DNA of 64,000 bases from Lampris incognitus. Its lineage: Eukaryota > Chordata > Actinopteri > Lampriformes > Lampridae. Below the pieces are notes generated by a model. That model had not been told where the DNA came from and did no database searches. It saw nothing but the letters and a program-made list of their open reading frames with translations. A program made the position numbers and the translations under genes. Below, one piece after another: positions 20,249 to 31,934 of this stretch. Numbering within the stretch: the stretch's first letter is position 1; each line of letters starts with the position of its first letter. Location of the stretch: positions 24,093,373 through 24,157,372 of the forward strand of contig NC_079214.1 in the NCBI RefSeq assembly GCF_029633865.1, read 5' to 3'.

Positions 20249-20472
20249 GGTTAGATGACTGGATCAGCATCTCCAAAACAGCAGGTCTTTTGGGGTGTTC
20301 CTGGTATGAAGTGGTCGGTACTACCAAAAGTAGTCCAAGGAAGGACAACTGGCGACAGATTCATGGGCACCCAAGGCTCCTTGATGTGTGTGGGGAGCAA
20401 AGGCTAGCCTGTCTGGTCTGATCCCACAGAAAAGCTACTGTAGCTCAAATTGCGGAAATTGCTAATGCTGGC

Positions 20473-21115
20473 TAGGGATGGGCATCGTTAAGATTTTAAC
20501 AGTACTACTATTACCGACACTGCTCATCAAGCCGGTACTGTAACGCTACTCTTATAGTTTTTTTTTAATTTTTAATTTTTTTAAGAGAAAAAACAAAACG
20601 AATTAAGAACAAAATTAACATTGGTTTATTTTCTCATATCTGGACAGAGTGTTGCTTTTAATCATCAACCCATGTTTGTATGATTTAGTTAACTCGTGTT
20701 GGCTCTAGGCTGCTAGCATACATCACATACTACCTGAGGTGGTTGGGGCAACGAAAGATGAACTACGAGCTAGGTGGTCAAAAACTGCATTTCTCTGCCC
20801 GTATTTGGTGCACTTTCTCTAGATTTTTCGAAAGACTGCTTGTGTCTCCGCCCTTACATGCAAAAGACTTGTTGCACTTGTGGCAATGAGTATTGTCAGC
20901 ATGGACTCTAGTGAAGTATAACCAGACTTTTGACCGTTATGTTCTCTCTCCCATTGTCATTAAGAGCAGGCTGTTTGTGTGCATGTGCGAGTGTGTGTGC
21001 GCACGCATATGCACATGTGTGTCTGAGCGAGAGAGAGAGCTGGCCCCGCCCCTCAGCTCACACATATGACAGGCCCCCCGAGAGAGAGATAGTGAGAGAG
21101 CTCTCTTCTGGATTG
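20473..21115. mobile_element. Probable one-ended hAT-like remnant
   Basis: The Tc1-group sequence breaks at AATGCTGGC and resumes near 21115. The insert begins TAGGGATGGGCATCGTTAAG, similar to the ends of hAT elements, including the one at 18565. No matching right end or 8-bp duplication was found, so the other end is probably deleted. It contains GT- and GA-rich stretches near 20975-21045. Confidence 0.4.
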
Positions 21116-21125
21116 GGAGTAGCAA

Positions 21126-21418
21126 AAACACTGCAAAAGTTCTTCAGGAATGGTTTGAGGAACATTACAAAGAGTTCAAAGTGTTTCCTTGGCCTCCGCA
21201 TTCCCCAGCTCTCAATCTGATCGAGCATCTGTGGGATGTGCTGGAAAAATGAGTCTGATAAATTGATGCCCCACCTTGCAACTTACAGAACTTAAAGGGT
21301 CTGCTGCTGATTTTTTGGTGCCAGATACCACAGGACACCTCCAGGAGGTCTTGTGGAGTCCATGCCTCGACAGGTCAGAGCTGTTTTGGTGGCACAAGGG
21401 ACACCTAAACAATGTTAG
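21126..21418 (+). pseudogene. Tc1/mariner transposase C-terminal fragment
   Basis: The frame VLQEWFEEHYKEFKVFPWPP is followed by SPALNLIEHLWDVLEK and a stop (21249-21251). The motif is the [12 protein letters not shown] block that carries the last catalytic residue of the DDE/D domain. Further degraded similarity (LVESMPRQVRAVLVAQG-like in a shifted frame) continues to about 21418. The fragment is far too short to be active. Confidence 0.8.
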
Positions 21419-21452
21419 GCAGGTGGTTTTAATGTTTTGGCTGATCGGTGTA

Positions 21453-22232
21453 TAGGTAGTCCTACATATATGTTGGCTTGTAAGTTGAAGGTTCCAAGAT
21501 ACATAACCTATGCTGCATAGCCTAAATGGTTTTGAATGCCCCTCACCAGGATGCTTGTAGTCCCATACAAAGTTATTCCAATTGTCAGCCCACCATCTAT
21601 CAGACTTATTTGTGTCTGTTAATCTTTCCCAGTGCTTTAGCTGCCTGAGTTAATTCATGTGGGGGGTTTTGTCTTCAACACAGGCAGTACAGCTAAGCCA
21701 GCTTCTCCCTGTGGTGCCTAATAATAGGCTAATGGAAGAGAGGCTGCGCTCTTTTGGCTCCTAGCTGGACATTTCCTCCATTGAGTAGCTCTGAAGCACA
21801 CAACTTAGTCAGGACATTGGGATTGCTGTGACACTATAGCTTGTTACCACTGGCGTAGAAGGAGCTTTGATGGGTCATCCGTTTGGTTAAAGGACATGTA
21901 AGCAAATAGTAAAAAAATACAGCTAGGAAGGTAATTATGATATAAATTAAGTATTCATGCTAATGATTGAAAATAAAGAGCTAATATAACGAAGATATCT
22001 GTCTCTGAAAGTCGGTTATTAAGCAGAATTCCTTCATGGATAATTTCATGAATGTTTCCATTGAAACTTTTTTTACCCACCCAGAGAAATCCCCCAGCTT
22101 GCTTGAGTAAATACTCTATTATGATGTTACATAGGCGCTGCAAGTGGTAAGACAAAGCAATTGGGGGGAAAAAAATCAAATTACATCAGTCTTTTTAAAA
22201 AAAAATTTTTTTTTTACATAATTTGCTGTATT
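21453..22232. other. No recognisable gene or element
   Basis: Unique-looking DNA, mildly AT-rich. Confidence 0.5.
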
Positions 22233-22508
22233 AAAGATCCTGGGTTTGAACCCCAGGCCATCCCAGGTTCTTTTTGTGTGGAGTTTGCATGTTCTCCCTG
22301 TTTCTACGTGGGTTTCCTCCCACCATCAAAAGGCATGCATAGGTTAATACTCCTGTCTGTGCCTCTGACTGAGGCATGGTAAGAAGAACTGGAGTTAGCT
22401 CCCAGGCGCTGCACAGTGGCTGCCCACCGGCTGCCTAGCTACAGTGTGTTGGGATGGGTTAAATGCAGAGGATGAATTTTCCCATGGGGATTTATAAAGT
22501 ACTTATCT
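22233..22508 (+). mobile_element. tRNA-derived SINE, type B tail, head truncated
   Basis: It starts at the B-box region (GGGTTTGAACCCC), continues with the shared core GTGTGGAGTTTGCATGTTCT, and ends with the type B tail (GGTTAAATGCAGAGGATGAA then TTTATAAAGTACTTATCTTA). The A-box part is missing. Confidence 0.75.
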
Positions 22509-23598
22509 TAGACACCGGTGGTCTAATTTGCCTTCCCAGTCACTTTTTGCCATCTTGTCTGTGGATTTTGATTTTGGCTTGTGTGGTTCTGTCCCTTCTG
22601 GATTGAACATTGACACCAGTGGAGTTTCTCAGCATTGAGTATATGGTACACATCACTCTTCCGGCATGGCACCTTAGTGGAATTAGAACAGTTTTACAGA
22701 AGCACAGAAGCGCTCACAACTTTCTCGCAAATGGTCAAACTTACCTTTCCGTCAGTCATCACGATAAAGGTCTGCAAAACGGTGTGTTCGTATCAAACCT
22801 GTTATATCAACCGTTTTTCCATAACCTCTGAGCTAAGAACAACTGAAACAAGCAAGATGCATGGTTTGGGGTTGCAGTCATTTGGCTGTAGATCACATTA
22901 CTAACACTGTTTTCTGGTGAAAACACACATTTGTGAATGCCACAAGAGGATAGGCCTTTTGTCTTTGATCTAATGGGAAATAGACTTCAAGTGATGAAAT
23001 TGGTCTACTATTAATTAACTGCAATGTGTTTCAGTATGCCTATGTTGTTGTGATTGAAGAAGAAGGTATAAATTCACAAGTATTTCTTTTTAACTAGGGT
23101 GTTTGATGGTTTCCTGTCTCCTTTGAAATGATAATCATCAACCATCAAATATTTAGCACCGGTGAATTGAAATTGCAGTATTTTAACATAATTCTAAGGT
23201 CAGTTAAATTCTGTTAGGAGAAATATTAAACATTTAAATCCCTAGTAATTCCCATTATCCTTTGTCAACTGACACATAAATTTTGGCCCCAGCATTCAAA
23301 GTCTTGAAGTGACTCCAATGTCCTGACTTGGTGTGCTTGGGTGACTACCTCATTCTACCACTCCAGCGCACAATAGTTTTCCTGAGTCCTTGGCTTTAGG
23401 GGCTGTTTGTCACCCAGGAAAGACAGCAAGTGTTGAGCAGCCAAGAGTTGTGAGAGCGGCTAAACCTGAGCTTATTGTCCCCCCAGTTTTGATATTGGTC
23501 AAATGGAAAACATTTCTCTGCTGATTTGACCCTGACTCATCAAGCTCTTACAGTTTAAGTGTTGTATTGTCATTATGTTCTTATTTTTTAACTTTTTT
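22509..23598. other. No recognisable gene or element
   Basis: Non-coding by inspection. Short frames show no motif. Confidence 0.5.
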
Positions 23599-23731
23599 TT
23601 TGTATAGGGAAGGTTTTCCAAGTGAACCTTTTTCAGCAATCACATTGCTGAAAAAGGTGTAATTGTATGTGAAGCTTTTTCAGCTTCACATTCAATTACA
23701 CATCTTCATACCTCAGAGCTTCCCTTTACAA
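23599..23731. repeat. Small palindromic element with two abutting hairpins
   Basis: Outer ends TTGTATAGGGAAG and, inverted, TTGTAAAGGGAAG. Inside, hairpin 1 (23627-23657) has perfect 14-bp arms CCTTTTTCAGCAAT around CAC. Hairpin 2 (23657-23701) has 20-bp arms with one mismatch (first arm GTGTAATTGTATGTGAAGCT) around TTTTC. It may be a tiny MITE; a hairpin RNA is another possibility. Confidence 0.6.
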
Positions 23732-26700
23732 CCAAAACATCATGCTGTTTAGTCACTGACGAGCTCCACTAGGGCAGGAGCAGGCCAATGACCACACCTA
23801 AGCTCCGCCCCTTTTACCCAGTGCTCAAATCACTGCCGAGCAACTGCTGTGAGCCACGTTAACTTTAGTCAACTTTTCTGAGCACTGTGTGGCTGTCCTT
23901 GTAATTAAGGACACAGTAAATCCAAAATGGTTAAAGTATGTTTATGCATTAGGCCCACAATGTATGAACTATTCTGACAGTAGCTGCAATATATTTTGAA
24001 ACATGGAAGGGTAAGACATAGTCGGCAGTTAATGTCAGTGGAGTAGAGGAGACAATCGGTATGATCAGAATGGTAATAACTATTACAGCCAAGCATCATG
24101 AGGCTTGTTGGCCCTCAGCAGTTGTGACAGATTGTAGAAAAAATAAGTGACTAAATGTTTGACTAATTGGTAAAAATAAACCTAGCTAGAGCTACAACTC
24201 AAGTAGCCTACTTTATGTCTGGTGTGCTAGGACTAGATCCCCGTTGCAGCCTGTGCTGGTACTTAACATAGCACAGTCCACAAACATAGCTATATTAGTT
24301 TGTGGACTAGATATAGAGCAGAGAGCATCTCCAAAACGAAAATCAGCTTTTCAATACCAAATTAGCAATGAGAAATTATTAAACTTGAAAAACATGTTTG
24401 TAGCACTTTTTGAGCATCACAATTATTTAATTATGGAGTAAATTATGAACTTTGCTCTCGGTTTTTCTTGTCTTTATTCTCTGGTCTTTTTGAGCCAAAC
24501 TAAGACTGTGCATGAGAAACATTTATGCTGGCAATTATTAAACTCAACTGACAATTGATGGGGCTTTTCCTTTTTCTTTTTTTTTTGGTTGCATATGGAG
24601 TGACTTGGCCTCAGTTTTTTCTCATGGTTTTGCTGTTGTTAACGATCATATTGTATATTTTTACATCTTGTAAGTGCCTTTCAGTGACAAACTGAAGGCC
24701 TTGCTGTTGGCTTCTCGAAGATTACTTTCCTGACTTCTTGAAACTTAATTATAGCTTGTGGTATCTTGCTAAGTGTTATGAATATTATTATATTGGAGGA
24801 TGGTAAAATGGACAAGATAGCAAGAGTAACTAAAGGGTGGAGCTCAGGGTAGGTCAACAGCCTTCCCCAAGGGTACCTTAGTGGCAGATGAAAGAGGCCA
24901 TAGTTTAAAACCATTGACCTCCCAGCTCAATGCGCCTGCTTTAGTAACCCTGATGTTACCTTCTACTGTCTTATGGTTTTACATTGACTCATTGTGAAAA
25001 TTGAGTTGAAAAGCTATCTTAAGCTTCATTGACAGATTTTATCAGACTACACTGTGTTGCAATGTTTTTGTTTTAATTATTAAATATAACGTTAAAATAG
25101 CTTTGACCCGTTTTATTGTGGCATTCTCCACAGACTACTTCTAAGCCTAACATGTATTTGCTGGTTCAGGTCCTCTTTCAATCAGTGGAGATTGTTGCTG
25201 GGGGTGGGGGTGGGGGGGCATAACGCTGCTACCCTTTGCTCAGTGGCCCTCGCAGTAGCAGTGTAGCCAACTTTGGTCCACTTCAAAGGTACAACTGAGA
25301 CAGCTTATGTCTCCATACTCCATAGCCCTAATCCACCCCCAGACATCCCCCACCACATCACTCCTCTTCGCTAAATACCCCTGTACACCCCGCCCAAACC
25401 CCCACTTCCAACCCCTTTGAACAGCAGAGACTGGCCTCAGTTGACTAGGCACAAGTTGATTAAAAAATGTTCTGTATTAGCTATTGAGAAAGCAGGTTTG
25501 TCTTCCTGTCCCAGGTTGTTGCTTTGCCAGTGAGGAAGGGCATGCTTTGTTTCTTTTGTTTAAGTCGTTTAAGTCGTTGCATTTTTCTTATTCTTAGTTT
25601 GTTATAACTTGACTCTAAGAAAAGGAGCATCCAAAAATAAAATTTCAAACCAAGTTAAAAAAAGTAATCTCCACAGAGAATTTTTAGTACACAAAAAAGT
25701 CATTTTAAGAGTTAAAAAAATTATTCCATGGTGATAGATCTGTGGTGCTTATTTCTAAAATGCTATAAGTCTTTGTAGCCCATCGTCAGTTTGATTTACT
25801 AAACACTTCAATAGGAACAAGTTGCAAGGTTTTTCTTGTTTTAATTAATCCGAAATCAAATTATTTTTACACTACCATTGTATTACAATTGTAATTCTAT
25901 AATTGACAGAAATCACTGCAAGTGGATAATGACATGACTATTGCTGTTTGGTTGATGTGGACATCAGGATCAGGAAAAACTTTGCCATTTGCCACATGTT
26001 TAACCATTGCTGTAGCTCCCCCATCCATCAGTGTGGTCTTCCTGCTCTGACCCTCAGCCAGCAACAGTATGGTTAACACAGTGCTACTTGCTTTGTTTTG
26101 AAATCCACGTTGACTTTCCTATCTACACCTGGCTGATTTTTGGACTGAAAATGGCCCCCTTAACATATTTTTTGCCAAATCTGGTTATTATTTCCTTGTT
26201 TCCACTATCAAACTGAATGATTGACTTGGAATCTAATGCAAGACTGACAGCATGACAAATTTAAAATGTTGGCCTTTTTTAAATGTGAAATGGTTTACTT
26301 TTGTAGAAAAAAAAAGTAAACAACAGACATACATAGTAAAATTAAATATAATGTCATTGTTTTGTGGGGCATTCTGAATGTAAATAAATCTGTCAGTAAT
26401 ACCTGGTTTTTAAGGATTTACATATGTATTTACATGACGTTGGCATCTATTATAAAAAAAACAACCAAACTTTCATGATGTCATTCCTTTGATCTCCTTT
26501 GAGATTGCATTCTCTTAAAACATAACTTTCTGGAGATGGTCCATTGTCAGTGTAGGGGAAACATTAAATTGTGTAGGAGTGTTTATTTGTTTGTTTGTTT
26601 GTTTTTCTGGTTAACCTGGATGATGGCATGTAATTCTTTTGATTGTATTTGGTTTTTCTTTGAACCATGAATTTAACAATACTGTTGCGGCGCATGTCTT

Positions 26701-27154
26701 ATGAAGTACAGTATTGTGAGCTTCCAGTGGCCTCAGATTTATGAACAATGACTCATTTTCCATCTAGTTTGATAAATAATGGGCTGAATGTATGAAGCCA
26801 TTGTAAGGAAAAGTCTCAGGGCAGCCATTTTGCATTCACAATCACAAGAGCCACCCACTCTTTTTGCTCGCTGCCGAGAAAGAAAATCTTGTTTAATTGT
26901 TTTAATCCCCATCTTTATAATGCCTGGAGAACTCCCTGAAAAATCGCAGCACCAGGAGACTCCAGAGTTTTCTCATCCTCCCTGAACAAAAATGGCTCTC
27001 GTACTCCCCCTCTCTAGCCCTCTGGATGCTTTCAGCAACATCCACACTAGATTAGGCTTGCACATTAAGTTTTCCTCCTTTTGAGGTAGGAGGCACAACC
27101 TTGGCCCCAGAGACTCAGTAAGTCTTTATCATATTTGCTAGAGATGGCAAGCTA
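23732..27154. other. Long AT-rich stretch without genes
   Basis: No coding or element similarity seen. A G-rich run, G5-T-G5-T-G7 at 25200-25218, is a candidate G-quadruplex. A (GTTT)n-like stretch lies near 26585-26605. Confidence 0.5.
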
Positions 27155-27271
27155 GAGGGTGACCCGGCAGTCCTTTGCTGCAGTCAATGGTCCTCCATCA
27201 TCAACACTCACTTCAGCCCTTCTTCGCAGCTCCACAATAGTCTCTTGCCTGGATATCACTCCAAGCTCCCT
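27155..27271 (-). other. Candidate terminal coding segment, family unknown
   Basis: On the minus strand a good acceptor (TTATTCCTGTAG, ending at 27272) precedes a frame that runs to a TAG at about 27155. The peptide contains ELGVISRQETIVELRRRAEV and then SVDDGGPLTAAKDCRVTL. It is charged, predicted helical and protein-like, but I do not recognise it. It could be the last exon of a gene or transposon on the minus strand, or chance. Confidence 0.25.
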
Positions 27272-27548
27272 ACAGGAATAAAGTATTTTGGGGTTAAGAC
27301 AGTCATCGTTTGTCAGTTGACTCATGGGTTTTGATTTTATTTTTTTATCCTTTCGATTTTTACGTACCACAGGAAAATAATATAGTGTATTGAATGACAA
27401 TGGTTTCTGCATATAGTTATGGAACAGTATTAGTAAAGGAAAATCATGGCTAAATGCAGTTAGTAAAAAAGTTACATTGCTGCACCCCATCTTTTCATAT
27501 TAAAACAAAATACATGGAAGATTTTTATTTATTTATTTAAACCAACGT

Positions 27549-27775
27549 ACAGAAAGGGTAGCGCAGTGGTTGGCGTGGTCATCACAGTAAGAAGGTCCTG
27601 GGTTCAAGTCCCGGGGTAGTCCAACTTGGGGGTCATCCTGGGTCATCCTCTGTGTGGAGTTTGCATGTTCTCCCCGTGTCTGTATGGATTTCCTCTGGGT
27701 GCTCCAGTTTCCTTCCACAGTCCAAAGACATGTAGGTCAGCTGAATCGGCATTACTAGATTGTCCCTAGGTATGA

Positions 27776-27807
<32 letters not shown>

Positions 27808-27833
27808 GCGGTTCGAATAACGGATGGATGGAT
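27549..27833 (+). mobile_element. tRNA-derived SINE, type A tail
   Basis: A-box-like GTAGCGCAGTGG, B-box GGGTTCAAGTCCC, the core GTGTGGAGTTTGCATGTTCT, then TGTAGGTCAGCTGAATCGGC and a GGATGGATGG tail. Part of the 3' half is replaced by a (TG)n array at 27776-27804. Confidence 0.8.
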
Positions 27834-29304
27834 GTACAGAAGGTCCAAATATTTGTGCAAATGTAATTTTTATATATGTTCAAAAACATCACCCATCAGA
27901 GGGTATCACATGGGTTGTGATTTGTGCAAGATAATGTGAGATGGTTAAATTGCACTACTCTATAGAGGAGTTTACTTTCAAGACACTACTCCACAAAAGA
28001 ATTAGTGACTTGCCTGCTAATGTAGAGTTGAGCCTATATGTCTCACTTTAAAGGGCTGGTGTCGCGGTTTAGAATATGATAAACACTGATGCAGTGATGT
28101 TTCCCAGTGGCAATTCATCTACTTTGGCTGAATTTCAGCAAGAATTCGTTACAATAAACACATGGAAGTGCCAAAAAAACCCATATGAGCAGTGGACACA
28201 TCCACAGTAAGCCCCTCCATTCAAATTTTGATTGACAGGTAATATAAAAACATGTTTACATGACACACACTTATGTGTTAGCTTCGGTCTATTAGTTTGG
28301 GTTTTCCAAAATACGGAAGCTTTTCAGGCAGCTCAAAAGGAACAAGAATTGGACAAAAATATACAAACCGGAAGTTTTTCAGCCTCGAGGATTGCAGGAT
28401 GTTAATGAATGGTAAGTAGGCATAATTTACAACAGTTGTAGTCTATGTATCTACTAGTTGGCTGGCTAGTGCCATAAACTGTCATACTGTTTGTAGTTAC
28501 TGCAGCTAATACCAGTTCCTAACAACGCAAGCAAGCAAATGATAAGTGAAATCGCCAAGCAGTGTCTAGACAGGATCCGATAATGTGGCAGATTCACTAA
28601 AACGGGAACCAACCTTGCATAGTGGCCATTAACTTTGTTTCCCCTGTCATTTCCATTGGAACAAGTCTGAAACTTTGCTCAAATGGAGTCAAAGCAAGGC
28701 AACTCACAGCAAAGCGAAATGGTGCTTGCCCTGTTCACCATCAAATGGAGCTGGTTAGGACAGATTAATTGATAGTACTGAAATTGATTAAAAATCACTT
28801 GCTCACATTGCATCATGTTAGGACGGGCTGATTCTAGCAGTATCCAGCAAGATACGTTACAGCATCCCTATCAATTCATCTCCACAGTAATACTACATCT
28901 AAAAATTCAGCCAATTGTAATCCAACCAACTTTATGATGTAAGCAGGAGCGATTTTGCTTATGAGGCCAGAATGGAAGATGTACATTACTAATATATCCA
29001 TGACCCCAGCATATAATTCTTACCCCAAATTGGCATTAAAAAGTACCAATTGCAGGAAAAAAAAAGCCTGTTCACTAGACCCAAACTTTAATGAGGTAGA
29101 GAAATTAGAGTTGTCTGCAGTAGATAACAAATGGTGTACAAGTCAGCCCAGTTGACATTTTAGTTTGCCATTAGTCACTGTGGAAGTGTTTCGAACTGTA
29201 TTGAATTCTGAGCTGATATCTGTCTCCACTTTAATGCAGAGTTAAATGCAATGCAATACTGCAAATAAGATACCGTACCAGGCCCAATTAGATAATAGAT
29301 GTAA
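27834..29304. other. Mostly unassigned DNA
   Basis: At 28296-28411 there is an open frame (containing NWTKIYKPEVFQPRGLQDVN) between an AG and a strong donor AATG|GTAAGTAGG. It might be an exon or a repeat fragment. No other feature seen. Confidence 0.35.
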
Positions 29305-29572
29305 TCTCTCCTCTTTGTACGTGTCCGAAGCATCTTGAGATGGTTTGGACGATACAGAAAGGAGACATAAACTGTAAGGGAAAGAAAGTATTGGACGTGG
29401 AAATGCCTGGAAAAAGAAAAAGAACAAGGAAAAGATGGAGAGACCAGATAGAGGAGGACATGGAGGGTCAGACTGCGGGAGAGGGATGCATCAGATAGAA
29501 AGATATGGAGGGCACCAATCCCCTGTGGCGACCCCTCAGAAAAGGGGAACAAGCCGAAAGAAGATTCTCTTC
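29305..29572 (+). pseudogene. LINE ORF2 C-terminal fragment and 3' end
   Basis: Frames read LRWFGRY and then VLDVEMPGKRKRTRKRWRDQ and a degenerate C-terminus, ending in DNA of the form TGGCGACCCCT...AACAAGCCGAAAGAAG. The same C-terminal pattern (LRWLGHV, PGKRKRGRPKRR) and 3' end occur in the LINE at 55118-55930. Stops and a frameshift are present. The clade (RTE-like or related) is not certain. Confidence 0.65.
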
Positions 29573-29821
29573 TTCTGTCAATATCATAAATTAAAATGGG
29601 ATTTTAATTTAACCCTTACACTACCCGGATGGCCCAGTTGGATCAAGGGTCACTGCAAGCCCCAGACTTTGAGGGAGTTTGTGCTCGGGGTGCTCATGCA
29701 GCTCAATGGCCAGCTGTATTGATTCTGTACAATCTCCAGACTGAACCCTGCCCCAGAAAGTGACTTTGGACTCACTGTGGCCTCTCAGGGTCACAATTGC
29801 CAGTTGTGTCATCCACAATGT

Positions 29822-29898
29822 AGTACTTACCCCACCTTCAATGTGAAGCGCTTTGGGTATCTTGAAAAACGCTTCTCCTTGAAGGTGGGGTAAGTACT
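29822..29898. repeat. Inverted repeat with perfect 20-bp arms
   Basis: AGTACTTACCCCACCTTCAA at 29822-29841 and its exact inverse at 29879-29898. A second short pair, GAAGCG (29845-29850) and CGCTTC (29870-29875), would extend the stem. The loop holds CTTTGGGTATCTTGAAAA, a sequence common in dispersed fish repeats. Confidence 0.85.
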
Positions 29899-30463
29899 GC
29901 ATGGATGAGCCATGATACACAGAGGTTTAATAAATTGAACATTTGCAATTAAACTGATTTCAGTAGAGACTTTTAAAACCATCACTTTGATTATCACAGA
30001 ATTGATAAAAAGCACAGCTTAAGTAGAACAGGACCATGTTGGTGTTAGCGATATTATGGTGTGATTTGGGTGGAGTTAATGCGTCTCGGACAAGTATTGA
30101 AGATCAGTGGTGACAGGTGTTAAGTAGAAGAGATTAATCCTGGGTGAGCTGTAAGTCTTAAAAAATGTCAGTATGCTGAAAGTTGTGAGCATGCTTCAGC
30201 AGGCCAGTCCTCGCAGAGAGAGACCTTGGTTCCCCGAGGAAAGGCAAAAAGAGCTTTGGGGTGATTATCTACTCTGAGCCTTTTCCTTTTTGAATGTCTT
30301 CTGCATGAATATGTATGTCTGAGGCAGATTTTAGGACTCCAAATTAGGTTGTTATTCTCCTCACTTAAAACTGTCTGCATGTTGTACAAGACTACTAAGT
30401 TTTACATATGGTAAAACTTAGATACCCTAACATTTTGGTATTTGGAAGTTTTTGGCATCATCT
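29899..30463. other. No recognisable gene or element
   Basis: Unique-looking DNA up to the SINE target duplication. Confidence 0.5.
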
Positions 30464-30474
30464 TTCTACCATTT

Positions 30475-30913
30475 TTTTCTTTCCCCCTTTTTCTCTCAAT
30501 TGTGCTTGGCCAATTACCCTATTTTTCTGAGCTGTTTCGGTCACTGCTCCACCTCCTCTGCCTATCCGGGGAGGGCTGCAGACTACCACATGCCTCCTCC
30601 GATACATGTGGAGTCACCAGCCGCTTCTTTTCACCTGACATTGAGGAATTTTGCCAGGCGGACGTAGCACGTGGGAGAATCACGCTATTCCCCCCAGTTC
30701 CCACTCCCCCCCCAAACAGGCGCCCTGACCAACCAGAGGAGGCGCTAGTGCAGCGACCAGGACACATAACCACATCTGGCTTCTCACCCACAGACATGGC
30801 CAATTGTGTCTGTAGGGACACCCGACCAAGCCGGAGGTAACACGGGGGATTCGAACGGGCGATCCCCGTTTTTGGTAGGCAACGGAATAGACCACTACGC
30901 TACCTGGACGCCC
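30475..30913 (-). mobile_element. tRNA-derived SINE, copy 1 of a pair
   Basis: On the minus strand it starts GGGCGTCCAGGTAGCG, with A-box TAGCGTAGTGG and B-box GTTCGAATCCC, and ends at the left in a pyrimidine-rich (A-rich on the minus strand) tail. A TTCTACCATTT target duplication flanks it (30464-30474 and 30919-30929), imperfect beyond that. The body includes GTGGTTATGTGTCCTGGTCG. About 440 bp. Confidence 0.85.
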
Positions 30914-30929
30914 TATCATTCTACCATTT

Positions 30930-31922
30930 CTGCCATATGTTGGGTGTCTGACTCTCCGTGCTGGTGATGTTCAGTGTTAAATAACCTATATGCACTGCTA
31001 ATGGAATATTGTGATGGTTACAATCATTTGTGATTGCATATGAGTGTAAATGGCTCACCTGTTGTTGTGTTTACATCTGCGTTGTCATTATGAATGTTGC
31101 TCAAGTCTGTGCATGAGCAATAAGCCTGGGAACTGCTGACTGCAGAGAAGTGGAGAGAATTTTGCTGCCTCTGTCGAGCACCACATATGAGAAAGTGCAG
31201 ATGGATGAACAGGCTGTGCTGCACCACTCCATCAAGGTCATTCTCTTCTCCTCTCCCTTCATCTACCCGTACCCATACCTCTACCTTAGTAGCAGACTTG
31301 CCATCAAGCCCAGTCCCAGCAAATCCCCTTTCTGCAATAGCAGATCTCAAGGGCTCTTGCTGTTTCACTCCAATCTATCAAACTCTTCCTTTACGTGTGG
31401 TGCTGAGAAGCAAATGATTGGATGCGCCATGAGCAGGTACCTTATGTGTGTGCGCTGCTGTGCAAAGAAATAAAATAACGATTAACAAATGCATAGATAG
31501 AACTTTCGGTACTCAGCGGAGCTCAAGCTGTGTTTGATAATTTCTCAAACAACAGGGTTAGTTCAGTGGGATTGTTGGGGTCATTTAATGGTTTCACATC
31601 ATTACTCTCCATAAAGGCTTTTTTTTATAGCAGAAAATAGTGATTTTTTTCTTTTTTTTCTTAGCTGAGCCTGTTCGTAAAAATGTACCTGCTTTTTTTA
31701 TTAAGAAAACTTTAGTGAAGGCCAAGTGTTTTTTTTTTCCATGCCAGTGCTTTGAAAGCTAAAATATGTTTTCCCACAGGCCAGAAAGGCTGCCGTTTGG
31801 GGGAAGTGTAAAAGAATTGAGGGAAGTAGAAAGACAGATAGATGTCTGTGAGTAAGATAGTGACATTTCAGAGACTTTGAAATATAGAATATAAAAATCT
31901 CTGTATAAATGGGTGTTATTAT
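30930..31922. other. No recognisable gene or element
   Basis: Separates two copies of the same SINE. No motif seen in the short frames. Confidence 0.5.
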
Positions 31923-31934
31923 TTGCTGAACTAT

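Larger units (their letters stand above)
19796..21450 (+). mobile_element. Tc1/mariner-group fossil with nested insertions
   Basis: Left end CACCAATCAGCCAAAAC (19796) and right end, inverted, CACCGATCAGCCAAAAC (21450), each next to TA. This matches a common teleost Tc1/mariner-group repeat with these ends. The body begins with the usual 5' region and ends with a transposase C-terminal fragment (21126-21256 and beyond). The middle of the transposase is missing. Two other elements have inserted: a hAT MITE at 20004-20248, and a segment from about 20473 to 21115. Confidence 0.8.
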
